In this document: positions 18,201 to 25,877 of the stretch, piece by piece
How positions within the stretch are numbered: position 1 is the stretch's first letter
Layout: each line of letters starts with the position of its first letter
Origin: Xinfangfangia pollutisoli
GTDB taxonomy: Bacteria > Pseudomonadota > Alphaproteobacteria > Rhodobacterales > Rhodobacteraceae
Reading direction: 5' to 3'
Length of the DNA: 64,000 nucleotides
Assembly (NCBI RefSeq): GCF_020179405.1
Contig: NZ_JAICBZ010000004.1
Coordinates: 41,487 to 105,486 of the forward strand
The notes under the pieces: model-generated
The model's database searches: none
What the model saw: only the letters and a program-made list of their open reading frames with translations
What the model was told of the DNA's origin: nothing
Translations under genes and position numbers: made by a program

Positions 18201-18684
18201 AGGCCGCGAGCGGCTTTTGACCGCCTTCGAGCAGGTCAATACGAATTTCGGCGCGCTGTTCACCCATCTGTTCGGCGGCGGCGAGGCGCGGCTGGTGCTG
18301 GTCGAATCCGATGACCCGCTGGAAGCGGGGCTGGAAATCATGTGCCAACCGCCGGGCAAGCGTCTGGCCACGCTGTCGCTTCTGTCGGGTGGCGAGCAGA
18401 CGCTGACTGCGCTGGCGCTGATCTTCGGCGTCTTCCTGGCCAATCCGGCACCGATCTGCGTGCTGGACGAGGTCGACGCGCCGCTGGACGACGCGAACGT
18501 CACCCGCTTTTGCGACATGATGGACGAGATGACCCGCCGCACCGAAACGCGCTTTCTGGTCATCACCCACCATGCCGTGACCATGGCGCGGATGGACCGG
18601 CTGTTCGGCGTGACGATGCAGGAACAGGGCGTCAGCCAGCTGGTCTCGGTCGACCTGAAACGCGCCGAGGCGCTGGTGGCCTGA
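15229..18684 (+). CDS. smc: Chromosome segregation protein SMC
   Basis: 1151 aa, normal length. Walker A GPNGCGKSN at residues 31-39, long Ala/Glu/Arg-rich coiled coils (about 170-500 and 640-1000), a hinge domain near 505-625, ABC signature LLSGGEQTL and Walker B ICVLDEVDAPLDD near the C-terminus. The protein dimerises at the hinge and with ScpA/ScpB organises and segregates the chromosome. It starts with GTG; the N-terminus MRFTKLRLNGFKSF is the standard one, and an ATG slightly upstream is out of frame. A hairpin with arms 18685-18693 and 18702-18710 follows the stop. Confidence 0.95.
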   Translation: MRFTKLRLNGFKSFVDPTDLVIHEGLTGVVGPNGCGKSNLLEALRWVMGENRPTAMRGGGMEDVIFNGAATRTARNFAEVSLVIDNQDRLAPSGFNDADQIEIIRRITRDAGSAYKANARDVRARDVQMLFADASTGAHSPALVRQGQISELINAKPKNRRRILEEAAGISGLYARRHEAELKLAGTEQNLTRVDDVLEQLAQQLSVLTRQAKQAARYRELSEDLRRAEGTLLYRRWREADEARAAAEAVLRERLIEAGRAEGASRAGTKAREAAEDALPPRREEEAIAAAVLQRLILQRDALGDQEARALALIETLRGRINQLGADMEREAGLNRDAGEVIARLDWEIAQIARAHEGHDDRLAEAVEAAKVAGAILTDRETLLSEATEDAARLAARHQSAARLLAETQSGLDRALAEADRARAAVEAADEAVERMDEGFAAAEEAREAAAMLTERTEEALEAAETARAEAQIRESDARAARSEAEGEASALRAEMQALARLVDREAQAGHQILDRLTVAPGYEKALGAALADDLRAPEAGEGDRSGWGLLEPYLSPQPLPAGVTPISAHVEAPDVLARRLSQIGLVAREKGFQLQDALLPGQRLVSVEGDLWRWDGYRAGAEDAPSAAALRLQQLNRLQQLKGDLSQAEAQAAGARAAHEALQGRLADLARADQLAREARRSADQRLAEADRALSRAEADRTLAQGKREAAQASVARFEDEVLSAKARAREAEAAAKDLPDLDQARSAVEAAKITVEAARIAMLTRRSAHDEVRREGEARTRRRQEALKELSGWKHRLDTAEKRSAELAERRAEAEAELDDASAAPEEIAAKREELADAIAEAETRRAAAAETLARAELTLREAAMAEREAERLAGEAREAKARAEARLDAAREAVSLAAERIAEEDDRTPQDLLASLRTDPDKMPDAEALEIEVARLKRGREALGAVNLRAEEDAKTVAEEHDALAKEKNDLEEAVRKLRAGIAGLNKEGRERLLTAFEQVNTNFGALFTHLFGGGEARLVLVESDDPLEAGLEIMCQPPGKRLATLSLLSGGEQTLTALALIFGVFLANPAPICVLDEVDAPLDDANVTRFCDMMDEMTRRTETRFLVITHHAVTMARMDRLFGVTMQEQGVSQLVSVDLKRAEALVA

Positions 18685-18710
18685 CCCGGTCGCGGGGCGT
18701 TGCGGCCGGG
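18685..18710 (+). terminator. GC hairpin after smc
   Basis: CCCGGTCGC and GCGGCCGGG form a 9-bp stem (one G-U pair) around an 8-base loop immediately after the smc stop. There is no T run, so termination strength is uncertain. Confidence 0.4.
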
Positions 18711-18813
18711 ACGCGCGGGTTACACTTCCGCCCAGATCGTTAAGACTTTAGTGAAATCTGTCCAGCTAGGCTGCCCCCGCCGCGATCCTTCGCGGTGAAA
18801 GGGAGTGAGCGGC

Positions 18814-18903
18814 TTGAGCGACTGGGAATACCGGAAGTGGATGGTGGCCTTGGCAGTGGCGACACTGATCCTGGGCATCATCCGGCTCTGGATCGGGCTG
18901 TAG
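18814..18903 (+). CDS. Candidate 29-residue single-helix membrane protein
   Basis: A short frame starting TTG encodes LSDWEYRKWM followed by a hydrophobic helix of about 18 residues and an RLWIGL end. GGGAG at 18801-18805 lies eight bases before the TTG; an in-frame GTG at 18805 would add three residues. The frame is closed by TAG and followed directly by a strong hairpin (18918-18947), as expected of a complete small transcription unit. The charged/aromatic N-terminus plus one helix suggests an inner-membrane small protein. Not recognised as a named family; could be fortuitous. Confidence 0.45.
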   Translation: MSDWEYRKWMVALAVATLILGIIRLWIGL

Positions 18904-18917
18904 CCCGCAAAAGAGAA

Positions 18918-18947
18918 GACCCGGCGGAGAGGCACCTCCGCCGGGTC
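18918..18947. terminator. Strong hairpin, likely terminator
   Basis: Twelve-base arms GACCCGGCGGAG (18918-18929) and CTCCGCCGGGTC (18936-18947) enclose a 6-base loop. CACTTTG follows on the plus strand and A/T-rich sequence lies on both sides, so it could serve the small ORF upstream and the MOSC gene coming from the other side. Confidence 0.6.
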
Positions 18948-19052
18948 ACTTTGGGAATGAGTATGCTTGAGCAGCAATACCGGATGGCCAGAATGATGGG
19001 GATTTCCTAACAAAAAGTAAAGACTCGGCGGGGGACGGCCAAGAACCTGACC

Positions 19053-19607
19053 TTAATCTCCGGGCCGGGCCAGAACCCGCAGCGTGTCGCCCCGCTGCAC
19101 CTCGCCATCCTGCACCACCGCGCACAGAATGCCGCGCAGGCGCAGTTCGGGGTGGCCGGGCGCGGTGATCCAGTCTTTCGCGGCCTGGCCATAGCGGACC
19201 TTCCACTTCACGCAGGCATCGTTGAACACCGACGACACCCGCAGCCGCGCCGTGCCGGCCTGCAGCAGCGTGCCCGGCGGCAGGTTTGCCAGCCCGCAAT
19301 CCAGATCGGCGACGATCGTATCGCCCGGATGCGGCTGGCTGCGATCCTGCCAGACCAGATCCATCACCCGCAGCGGCAGGATCGAGACCTGAATGTCAGG
19401 ATCGGGCCGGCCATCGGGCAGCTTCAGCCAGGGCGCGGTCAGCCAGCGCTCGCCCGGGACGCCCTCGGCCACGGTCAGGCGCAGCCGGTCGGGATGCTGG
19501 CGCTGGCCATAGCCCGGCCGGAAGGTCAGATGGTCGATCAGGGTTGAATCCTTCGGCGCGGCCAGAACGCCGGGAAGAGCCTGGGCCAATGCCTCAGCGG
19601 TGATCAT
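19053..19607 (-). CDS. MOSC-domain protein
   Basis: 184 aa, small stand-alone MOSC fold as in molybdenum-cofactor sulfurase C-terminal domains. Visible features are FRPGYGQRQHPDRLRLT, GERW, CGLANLPPG and the late motif LRGILCAVVQDGEVQRGD, where the conserved Cys is typical of MOSC proteins. Such proteins handle Moco sulfur or reduce N-hydroxylated compounds; the substrate is unknown here. Last gene of a minus-strand run that begins at cbiB. Confidence 0.8.
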   Translation of the reverse strand: MITAEALAQALPGVLAAPKDSTLIDHLTFRPGYGQRQHPDRLRLTVAEGVPGERWLTAPWLKLPDGRPDPDIQVSILPLRVMDLVWQDRSQPHPGDTIVADLDCGLANLPPGTLLQAGTARLRVSSVFNDACVKWKVRYGQAAKDWITAPGHPELRLRGILCAVVQDGEVQRGDTLRVLARPGD

Positions 19608-19640
19608 CTTGCGCCTTTCTGCAGCCGCGCTGCGCCGGGG

Positions 19641-20525
19641 TCAGAACAGGGTGGCAACCTTTTCGCGCAGGGCAAGCCGGGCCTGGATCAGCCGGCCTTC
19701 GCTGCGCAGCAATTCGCTTTTCTGCGGCGTCAGGCACTGGGTTTCGTCATAGAAGGCGGCGATCTCGCCGGGCGAGGCCGCGCTTAGAAAATCCTGCAGG
19801 GCGGGGTGATACTGATAGGCGCCGCGGGTCAGGCGGAAGGGCAGGGCGCTTTCCCAGGCGCCGCGGTCCTGGGCATGGAAATGCAACAGCGCCAGCCCGG
19901 GCTGGAAGGCGGGGCCGTCCAGCCGCTGGCCATCGCGGAAGGCACCATGCAGGCGGGGTTGCAGCCCGGGCACGCCGGTGCGGAAGAAGGATTTGCCATT
20001 GGCATGGCTGAGCATCGCCTCGGGCAGCACGCCGGCAAACCGGCCCAGCACCGGCACCCGCAGCGCGGCATGGCGCGGCTTCAGCGCGCCGCGAAAGGCG
20101 GTGGCGGTATAGATGTCATCGGGCAGGCGCGGGTCATGCATCGCCTCGAACGGCTCGGCCCGGCACAGGATCTGGTCGGGCATCAGCCCCTCCAGCATTT
20201 CGGCGATGCGCCGGTCGGGCCAGAGGAATTCATCCACGTCGATATGCGCCAGCCAATCCACCCCGGCGCGGCGATAGACCATCGCGGCGTTCTTGGACTG
20301 GCGGTTCTGATGCCGGTCGGGCCGCCCGCCCAGGGCCTGCCAATGCGCGGCATCGCAGCGGATGCGGGTTATGCGCGGATGGTCCAGCTGGGCGAAGGCC
20401 GGGTCGTCGGGTTCATCGAAGCACAGCCAGATCCGCGCCGCGCCCTGGGACAGATGCCAGGCGGCAAAGGCCCAAAGCTTGCCGATGGGCGCCCTGGCGG
20501 TGGCGACAATGCCCCAGCTGGTCAC
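19641..20525 (-). CDS. Glycosyltransferase, family 2/92-like
   Basis: 294 aa. A GT-A fold of the Glyco_tranf_2_4 type: ATARAPIGKLWAFAAWHLSQG at the start, then the DxD-like metal site IDVDEFLWPD near residue 118. Proteins of this group are often encoded near polysaccharide genes in Rhodobacterales but their sugars are unknown. It overlaps the transglycosylase gene by four bases, so the two are probably coupled. Confidence 0.8.
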   Translation of the reverse strand: MTSWGIVATARAPIGKLWAFAAWHLSQGAARIWLCFDEPDDPAFAQLDHPRITRIRCDAAHWQALGGRPDRHQNRQSKNAAMVYRRAGVDWLAHIDVDEFLWPDRRIAEMLEGLMPDQILCRAEPFEAMHDPRLPDDIYTATAFRGALKPRHAALRVPVLGRFAGVLPEAMLSHANGKSFFRTGVPGLQPRLHGAFRDGQRLDGPAFQPGLALLHFHAQDRGAWESALPFRLTRGAYQYHPALQDFLSAASPGEIAAFYDETQCLTPQKSELLRSEGRLIQARLALREKVATLF

Positions 20526-21682
20526 AGCAAAGCCAGCAATTCGGCCGTGGGCCAGGCATCGGCGGGCAGGCCCAGGCGGATCTGTTCCTTCTGCACCGCG
20601 TCGCGGGTGCCGGCGCCCAGGATCCCGTCGATCTGGCCCACATCATAGCCGCGCGCCGCCAGCTTTTCCTGCAGGGCCTTCATCTGATCCAGGCTCAGCG
20701 CCGGGTCGGGCTGGCCCGCCGCATAGGGCGCGGCCCCGTCGATGCGGGTGGCGAAATAGGCGGCGGTCAGCACATAGGTGAAGCTCTGGTTCCAGTCGAA
20801 CAAGACGCGGAAATTCGGATAGGCCAGGAAGGCCGGGCCCTTGCGGCCCTGCGGCAGCAGGATGAAGGCGCCATCCATGGCAGGCAGCCCGCCTGCGCGG
20901 GCGGTCACGCCCAGGGCCGCCCAGTCGGCGGTGGACTTCTCGGTCCCCAGCCCGGTCAGCGCCCAGTCGAAATCGGCGGGCAGGGTGATCTCGGTCAGCC
21001 AGGGCTGGCCCGCCTGCCAGCCGTGATGGCGCAGCAGGTTGGCGCCTGACAGCAGCGCATCGGCGGCCGAGGTCTTCAGCCGCACATGGCCGTCACCGTC
21101 GCCATCGACGCCGCGTTCCAGAATGTCGTGCGGCAGCATCTGCACCTGGCCGATCTCGCCCGCCCAAGCGCCGGTGGTGGCCGGGTCGAAATCGCCCTGC
21201 GCGTAAAGCCGGGCGGCGGCGAGCAACTGCGGCTGGAACATCTCGGGCCGACGACAGTCATGGGACAGCGTGGCCAGCGCATCGCGGGTGTTGAAATCGC
21301 CCTGGACCTTGCCGAGATCGGTCTCGAAGGTCCAGAAGGCCAGCAGCACCCCGCGCGGCACGCCATAGTCGGCCTCGGCGCGGGTGAAGATCGCGTCCAG
21401 CTCGGCCGATTTGGCGCGGGCGGCGGAAAGCCGGGCCTTCGAGATCAGCGATTGCGAGAAATCCAGAAAGGTCTTGCGGAAGACGCCCTGCGCCCGGTCA
21501 GCCTTCAACACTTTCGGATCCTGCCGGGCGCCGCCGATAAAACCCTGCGCGGCTTCTGGCGGCACGCCCGCGGCCACCGCCTCGGCCACCATCGCCTGCA
21601 GGAACGCCTCGAAATCGCCGCCACAGGGGGCGGCAGCGGCGGGGCCGGACAGGGCCAAGGTCAGAAGAACAGCGGCACGCAT
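20522..21682 (-). CDS. Lytic murein transglycosylase (MltB-like, peptidoglycan-binding C-terminus)
   Basis: 386 aa. Signal peptide MRAAVLLTLALSGPAAAA, then an MltB/SLT_2 domain with the catalytic Glu in FWTFETDLGKVQGDFNT and the GEIGQVQMLP motif. The C-terminus (about 325-386) is a PG_binding_1 repeat with ALQEKLAARGYDVGQIDGILG. The enzyme cleaves peptidoglycan glycan strands in the periplasm to 1,6-anhydro products. Start taken at 21682 because this gives the signal peptide; the gene overlaps the 3' end of cbiB by 22 bases. Confidence 0.9.
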   Translation of the reverse strand: MRAAVLLTLALSGPAAAAPCGGDFEAFLQAMVAEAVAAGVPPEAAQGFIGGARQDPKVLKADRAQGVFRKTFLDFSQSLISKARLSAARAKSAELDAIFTRAEADYGVPRGVLLAFWTFETDLGKVQGDFNTRDALATLSHDCRRPEMFQPQLLAAARLYAQGDFDPATTGAWAGEIGQVQMLPHDILERGVDGDGDGHVRLKTSAADALLSGANLLRHHGWQAGQPWLTEITLPADFDWALTGLGTEKSTADWAALGVTARAGGLPAMDGAFILLPQGRKGPAFLAYPNFRVLFDWNQSFTYVLTAAYFATRIDGAAPYAAGQPDPALSLDQMKALQEKLAARGYDVGQIDGILGAGTRDAVQKEQIRLGLPADAWPTAELLALL

Positions 21683-22587
21683 GCAGGCGAGACTAGGGTG
21701 AGAAGGCAGACCAGGGCAAGCATCAGCCCCCATGCGCGCCACAGCGCACGGGCGGCGGCCTCGATCTCGGCGGGGCCGGGGTCGCGCCGGCCTTCGGGCC
21801 AGACCCAGGGGTAATCGGTCATCACGCCCTCATAGCTGCGCGGCCCGGCCAGCGAGACATTCAGGATCGGCGCCAGCACCGATTCCGGCCATCCGGCATT
21901 GGGGCTGCGATGCTTGGGCGCATCGCGCAGCACCGGGCGCGGATCCAGCCAGCCATGGCTTGCCGCCAGCAAAAGCGCGGTCAGCCGGGCCGGGATCAGG
22001 TTCAGCAGATCGTCCCAGCGCGCCGAGGCCCAGCCGAAGTCGCGATAGCGCGGGGTCATATGGCCGACCGTGCTGTCGGCCGTGTTGGCGATCTTGTAGA
22101 TCAACAGCCCCGGCAGCCCGCCGACCAGATACCAGAAGGCCGGCGCGATCACCCCGTCCGACAGGTTCTCGGCCGCGCTTTCGATTGCGGCGCGCGCCAC
22201 ATCGGCCTGGCCCATCGGCGCGGTGTCGCGCCCGACGATCATCGCCACGGCGCGCTTGCCCTGATCCAGCGACTGGCGCAGGCCGCGCGCAACGGCCAGC
22301 ACATGATCCGACAGGCTGCGCTGCGCCAGCAGCACTGCAACGAAAAGCGTTTCCAGAATGCCGTGGTCGGGGATCAGATGGATCAGCCAGCCCAGAAGCC
22401 CCGCCCCCAGCGCCAGCCCCACGGTCATCACCACGCCAGCCGCCTTGCGCGACGGGCCGCGATTCATCCGCGCCTCCAGCGCCCCGATCAGCCGGCCCAT
22501 CAGCACGGCGGGATGCGGCAGGCGCGACCACAGCCAGGCGGGCTCGCCAAAGGCGGCATCCAGCAGCAAAGCGAGAATCAGGATCAC
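21661..22587 (-). CDS. cbiB: Adenosylcobinamide-phosphate synthase CbiB/CobD
   Basis: 308 aa polytopic membrane protein of cobalamin synthesis; it joins (R)-1-amino-2-propanol phosphate (or equivalent) to adenosylcobyric acid. Family motifs: LLDAAFGEPAWLWSRLPHPAVLMGRLI at the N-terminus, ESAAENLSDGVIAPAFWYLVGG and YKIANTADSTVGH. Start set at GTG 22587, preceded by CGGAG; a TTG at 22617 would add ten residues without a ribosome site. No cobalamin-riboswitch-like structure was recognised upstream. Confidence 0.92.
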   Translation of the reverse strand: MILILALLLDAAFGEPAWLWSRLPHPAVLMGRLIGALEARMNRGPSRKAAGVVMTVGLALGAGLLGWLIHLIPDHGILETLFVAVLLAQRSLSDHVLAVARGLRQSLDQGKRAVAMIVGRDTAPMGQADVARAAIESAAENLSDGVIAPAFWYLVGGLPGLLIYKIANTADSTVGHMTPRYRDFGWASARWDDLLNLIPARLTALLLAASHGWLDPRPVLRDAPKHRSPNAGWPESVLAPILNVSLAGPRSYEGVMTDYPWVWPEGRRDPGPAEIEAAARALWRAWGLMLALVCLLTLVSPACVPLFF

Positions 22588-22631
22588 GTCAGGCTCCGTT
22601 CCGGCGGGCAGGCGCAAGGGTTGGACCGGAA

Positions 22632-22674
22632 GCCGCGCCCCGGCGCAAGGGGCGTGCGCGTGCCGGGGCGCGGC
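22632..22674. other. Long-armed hairpin between divergent cbiB and the 117-aa gene
   Basis: GCCGCGCCCCGG (22632-22643) and CCGGGGCGCGGC (22663-22674) are perfect 12-base inverted arms around a 19-base spacer. It sits in the divergent promoter region, 45 bases upstream of cbiB. It could be a regulator-binding dyad or an RNA hairpin. Confidence 0.45.
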
Positions 22675-22779
22675 AAAGACGCAACGCTGCGGTTACATCT
22701 GGGTGATAAGCGTATCGCATCAAAGGCCTGCCTTGATTTTGGCCGGATCGTGGCGAGAGTGAAAGACAGGAGGTCGATC

Positions 22780-23133
22780 ATGCTGGAACATCTGCCGAAT
22801 GAGATACGCGAGGGGCTTGAGGCGGCGCGGCTGCGCGAGCTGAAGAAACGCGCCAAGCTGCGGGTGCAGGTTGGAGAGGCGGTCTTTCCGGTGCTGCGCT
22901 TCTGGCATGACGGCTTCGCGCTGGATGCCTCGCTGGCGCCGGGCAAGCTGCGTGGGCTGGTCGACATCTATGACGGGCCGCGCCATGTGTTCCAATGCCT
23001 GATCGTGGCCTCGGCCATCGAGCGGGGCGAACTGGTCTGCGATTTCAAGCGCGTCACCGCGGTGTCGGACCGCGCGGCGCTGGATTACTGGCGCGCCGAA
23101 GATGCGCCGGTGGGCTATCTGCCCCGCAGCTGA
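22780..23133 (+). CDS. Conserved hypothetical protein, 117 aa
   Basis: Soluble acidic/basic mixed protein beginning MLEHLPNEIREGLEAARLRELKKRAKLRVQ and rich in predicted beta strands afterwards (VFPVLRFW, GLVDIYD, HVFQCLIVAS, ELVCDFKRVT). The layout faintly recalls PilZ barrels but the RxxxR and D/NxSxxG motifs are absent, so no function is assigned. A textbook AGGAGGT at 22768-22774 fixes the start and predicts strong translation. Divergent from cbiB, convergent with pckA. Confidence 0.8.
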   Translation: MLEHLPNEIREGLEAARLRELKKRAKLRVQVGEAVFPVLRFWHDGFALDASLAPGKLRGLVDIYDGPRHVFQCLIVASAIERGELVCDFKRVTAVSDRAALDYWRAEDAPVGYLPRS

Positions 23134-23164
23134 CCTTCTTTGAAAACCGTTTCCGCCAAATGAA

Positions 23165-23189
23165 AACGCCCGGGAAATTCCCGGGCGTT
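23165..23189 (-). terminator. Intrinsic terminator of pckA
   Basis: Arms AACGCCCGGG and CCCGGGCGTT flank AAATT. On the minus strand the stem runs into TTTTCATTT, giving a good U tract for pckA transcripts; the plus-strand exit is poorer in T. Confidence 0.75.
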
Positions 23190-23209
23190 CTGCTGTGGGG
23201 TGGGCCGGC

Positions 23210-24808
23210 TCAGCCGATGGCTGCGGCCTTCACGTCCTCGTCGATATAGGGGACGTATTGGGCGAAGTTCTTCGAGAACATGTCGACCAGCTTCTTCGCC
23301 TGGGCGTCGAAGGCGGCCTTGTCGGCCCAGGTGTCGCGCGGGTTCAGAAGCTTGCTGTCGACATCATGCACCGCGACCGGCACTTGGAAGCCGAAGAACG
23401 GGTCCTTGCGGAACTCGGCCTTTTCCAGCGAGCCGTCCAGCGCCCCGGTCAGCAGCGCGCGGGTGGCCTTGATCGGCATCCGCTTGCCGGTGCCATAGGC
23501 GCCGCCGGTCCAACCGGTGTTCACCAGCCAGCACGAGGCGCCGGTGGCCAGGATCTTTTCCTGCAACAGCTTGCCATAGACTTCCGGCCGGCGCGGCATG
23601 AAGGGCGCGCCGAAGCAGGTCGAGAACGTGGGCTGGGGCTCGGTGATGCCACGCTCGGTCCCGGCGACCTTCGAGGTGAAGCCCGACAGGAAGTGATACA
23701 TCGCCTGCGCCGGCGACAGCCGCGCGATCGGCGGCAGCACGCCGAAAGCGTCGCAGGTCAGCATCACCACATTCTTCGGCTGCCCCGCCAGCGAGCTGGC
23801 CGAGGCGTTCGAGATCGCTTCCAGCGGATAGGCGCAGCGGGTGTTGTCGGTCAGCGAATTGTCGGTGAAATCCAGAACCAGGGTTTCCGGGTCGAAGACC
23901 ATATTCTCGACCACGGTCGCGAAACGGCTGGTCGTGGCGTAGATTTCCGGCTCGGCCTCGGCCGAGAGGTTGATGGTCTTGGCGTAGCAGCCGCCTTCGA
24001 AGTTGAAGATGCCGTTGTCGCTCCAGCCGTGTTCGTCATCGCCGACCAGCGTGCGGTCGGGGCTGGCCGAGAGCGTGGTCTTGCCGGTGCCCGACAGGCC
24101 GAAGAACACCGCCGCGTCATCGGGATTGCCGATCGCATGGTTGGCCGAGCAGTGCATCGCCATCACGCCCTTGCCGGGCAGGATGTAGTTCAGGATGGTG
24201 AAGACCGACTTCTTGTTTTCGCCCGCATAGGCGGTGTTGCCGATCAGCACGAGCTTTTCGTCGAAATTCAGCGCGATCACGGTGTCGGTGCGGCAGCCGT
24301 GCTTTTTCGGGTCGGCCTTGAACGAGGGGCAGTTCACGATCGTCCAGTCGGCGGCGAAGCCTTCCAGCTCGTCCCGGGCAGGGCGACGCAGCAGGTGGCG
24401 GATGAACAGGCCGTGCCAGGCCAGCTCGGTCACCACGCGGACGTTGATCTTGTGCTCCGGATCGGCCCCGGCATAGAGATCCTGCACGAACAGCTCACCA
24501 CCGTTCATATGCGCGAACATGTCGGCTTTCAGTGCGGCAAAGCCTTCGGGCGACATCGGCGCGTTGTTTTCCCACCAGATCGTATCTTCGACCAGGGGCG
24601 TGCGGACGACGAACTTGTCCTTGGGAGAGCGGCCGGTGAACTGGCCGGTGGTGCAGAGAAATGCGCCGCCAAGACCCAGCGTCCCCTCGCCGCGCTTGAT
24701 GGCGGCCTGGACCAGCGCAGGCTCGATCAGATTGTAATGGACGGTGGAAGCGCCCTTGATCCCCTGTTTCTCCAAGGTTTGCTCCGGGTTCACGCGACCG
24801 GTCATCAT
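23210..24808 (-). CDS. pckA: Phosphoenolpyruvate carboxykinase (ATP)
   Basis: 532 aa, the usual length. It converts oxaloacetate plus ATP to PEP, CO2 and ADP, the entry to gluconeogenesis. Visible: the substrate-binding [12 protein letters not shown] near residue 58, the kinase-1a P-loop [12 protein letters not shown], the 2a metal/phosphate motif and the adenine-binding [11 protein letters not shown] region. It starts at one of two adjacent ATGs (24808 or 24805), with GGGAG about 9 bases upstream. Upstream frame extension was rejected. Two 20-base-phased dyads lie upstream of the putative promoter. Confidence 0.95.
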   Translation of the reverse strand: MMTGRVNPEQTLEKQGIKGASTVHYNLIEPALVQAAIKRGEGTLGLGGAFLCTTGQFTGRSPKDKFVVRTPLVEDTIWWENNAPMSPEGFAALKADMFAHMNGGELFVQDLYAGADPEHKINVRVVTELAWHGLFIRHLLRRPARDELEGFAADWTIVNCPSFKADPKKHGCRTDTVIALNFDEKLVLIGNTAYAGENKKSVFTILNYILPGKGVMAMHCSANHAIGNPDDAAVFFGLSGTGKTTLSASPDRTLVGDDEHGWSDNGIFNFEGGCYAKTINLSAEAEPEIYATTSRFATVVENMVFDPETLVLDFTDNSLTDNTRCAYPLEAISNASASSLAGQPKNVVMLTCDAFGVLPPIARLSPAQAMYHFLSGFTSKVAGTERGITEPQPTFSTCFGAPFMPRRPEVYGKLLQEKILATGASCWLVNTGWTGGAYGTGKRMPIKATRALLTGALDGSLEKAEFRKDPFFGFQVPVAVHDVDSKLLNPRDTWADKAAFDAQAKKLVDMFSKNFAQYVPYIDEDVKAAAIG

Positions 24809-24918
24809 CCTGCAAACTCCCTCATCCGCGCCTGACGCGGCCTGAATTTCGATTGAATTCGCGGCCTCCGGGCCAATCGGAGGCCGACCATACGCCCTGC
24901 TCCGGCGTCGGTCAGCCG

Positions 24919-24995
24919 CGTATAACATGCCAATTTTCCACAAGAACAGAACGCTTTGGCGCAGTTAGCGCAACCACGCACAAGTTAGCGCAATC
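24919..24995 (-). promoter_or_regulatory. Putative pckA promoter with two phased operator copies
   Basis: On the minus strand TTCTTG (24946-24941) and TATACG (24924-24919), 16 bases apart, resemble a sigma-70 promoter. Just upstream are AGTTAGCGCAACC (24963-24975) and AGTTAGCGCAATC (24983-24995), each a GTT-N-GCGC-AAC-like dyad, exactly 20 bases apart. The position upstream of -35 suits activation. A LacI-family carbon regulator such as CceR, known to control pckA in Rhodobacter, is a candidate; this is inference. Nothing else was recognised in the rest of the 24809-25159 gap. Confidence 0.5.
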
Positions 24996-25159
24996 AAACG
25001 CAGGTCCTGCGCGGGACTGAGGCAAATTAGTCATTGGTTGAAGAATTTGCGCTTCCCTGAAGCCATGCGGCACTGGGGTGATTCGCTTTTGTGTTGATTC
25101 CAGGGGCCGCTTTGCGGAGAATGTGGCAAAACGATAATAGAGCAGAGCAGGAACAGCAG

Positions 25160-25861
25160 ATGTCGAGGATCGCCCTGGTGGACGACGACAGGAATATCCT
25201 GACGTCGGTATCCATGACCCTTGAGGCCGAGGGCTTCGAGGTCGAGACCTATAACGACGGCCAGTCCGCGCTGGATGCCTTCAACCGACGCATGCCCGAC
25301 ATGGCCGTGCTGGACATCAAGATGCCGCGGATGGACGGGATGGATCTGCTGCAGCGGCTGCGCCAGAAGACCTCGATGCCGATCATCTTCCTGACCTCGA
25401 AGGATGACGAGATCGACGAGGTGCTGGGCCTGCGCATGGGCGCGGACGATTACGTCAAGAAACCCTTCTCGCAGCGGCTGCTGGTCGAGCGCATTCGCGC
25501 GCTGCTGCGCCGGCAAGAGGCGATCGCCACCGGCGAGGCGCCGGTGACCGAAGAAAACAAGATCATGGAACGCGGCAGCCTGCGGATGGACCCGCTGCGT
25601 CACGCCGTGGCCTGGAAGGGCCGGGACGTGTCGCTGACGGTGACCGAATTCCTGCTGCTGCAGGCCCTGGCGCAGCGGCCGGGCTTTGTGAAAAGCCGCG
25701 ACCAACTGATGGATGTGGCCTATGATGATCAGGTCTATGTCGACGACCGCACCATCGACAGCCATATCAAGCGGCTGCGCAAGAAGATGCGCTCGGTCGA
25801 CGAAGAGTTCTCGGCGATCGAAACGCTGTACGGGATCGGCTATCGGTACAATGAAGAATAG
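25160..25861 (+). CDS. chvI: Response regulator ChvI
   Basis: 233 aa OmpR-family regulator. Receiver domain with acidic pocket D8-D10 and phosphoacceptor D52 ([10 protein letters not shown]), conserved switch Thr in FLTSKDD and Lys in YVKKPF; C-terminal winged helix (about 130-230) with [19 protein letters not shown] and [15 protein letters not shown]. In alphaproteobacteria ChvI is phosphorylated by ChvG in response to acid or envelope stress and governs envelope and exopolysaccharide genes. Followed 16 bases later by chvG. Start at 25160 with AGGA seven bases upstream. Confidence 0.93.
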   Translation: MSRIALVDDDRNILTSVSMTLEAEGFEVETYNDGQSALDAFNRRMPDMAVLDIKMPRMDGMDLLQRLRQKTSMPIIFLTSKDDEIDEVLGLRMGADDYVKKPFSQRLLVERIRALLRRQEAIATGEAPVTEENKIMERGSLRMDPLRHAVAWKGRDVSLTVTEFLLLQALAQRPGFVKSRDQLMDVAYDDQVYVDDRTIDSHIKRLRKKMRSVDEEFSAIETLYGIGYRYNEE

Positions 25862-25877
25862 GTCCGGCGACTAGGAA

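Noticed and set aside
18957..19010. Seventeen-codon ORF MSMLEQQYRMARMMGIS
   Set aside because: Starts right after the strong hairpin at 18918-18947 and has no ribosome site; no supporting context.
22588..22779. Possible cobalamin riboswitch upstream of cbiB
   Set aside because: The B12-box-like conserved segments were not found; only a simple inverted repeat is present.
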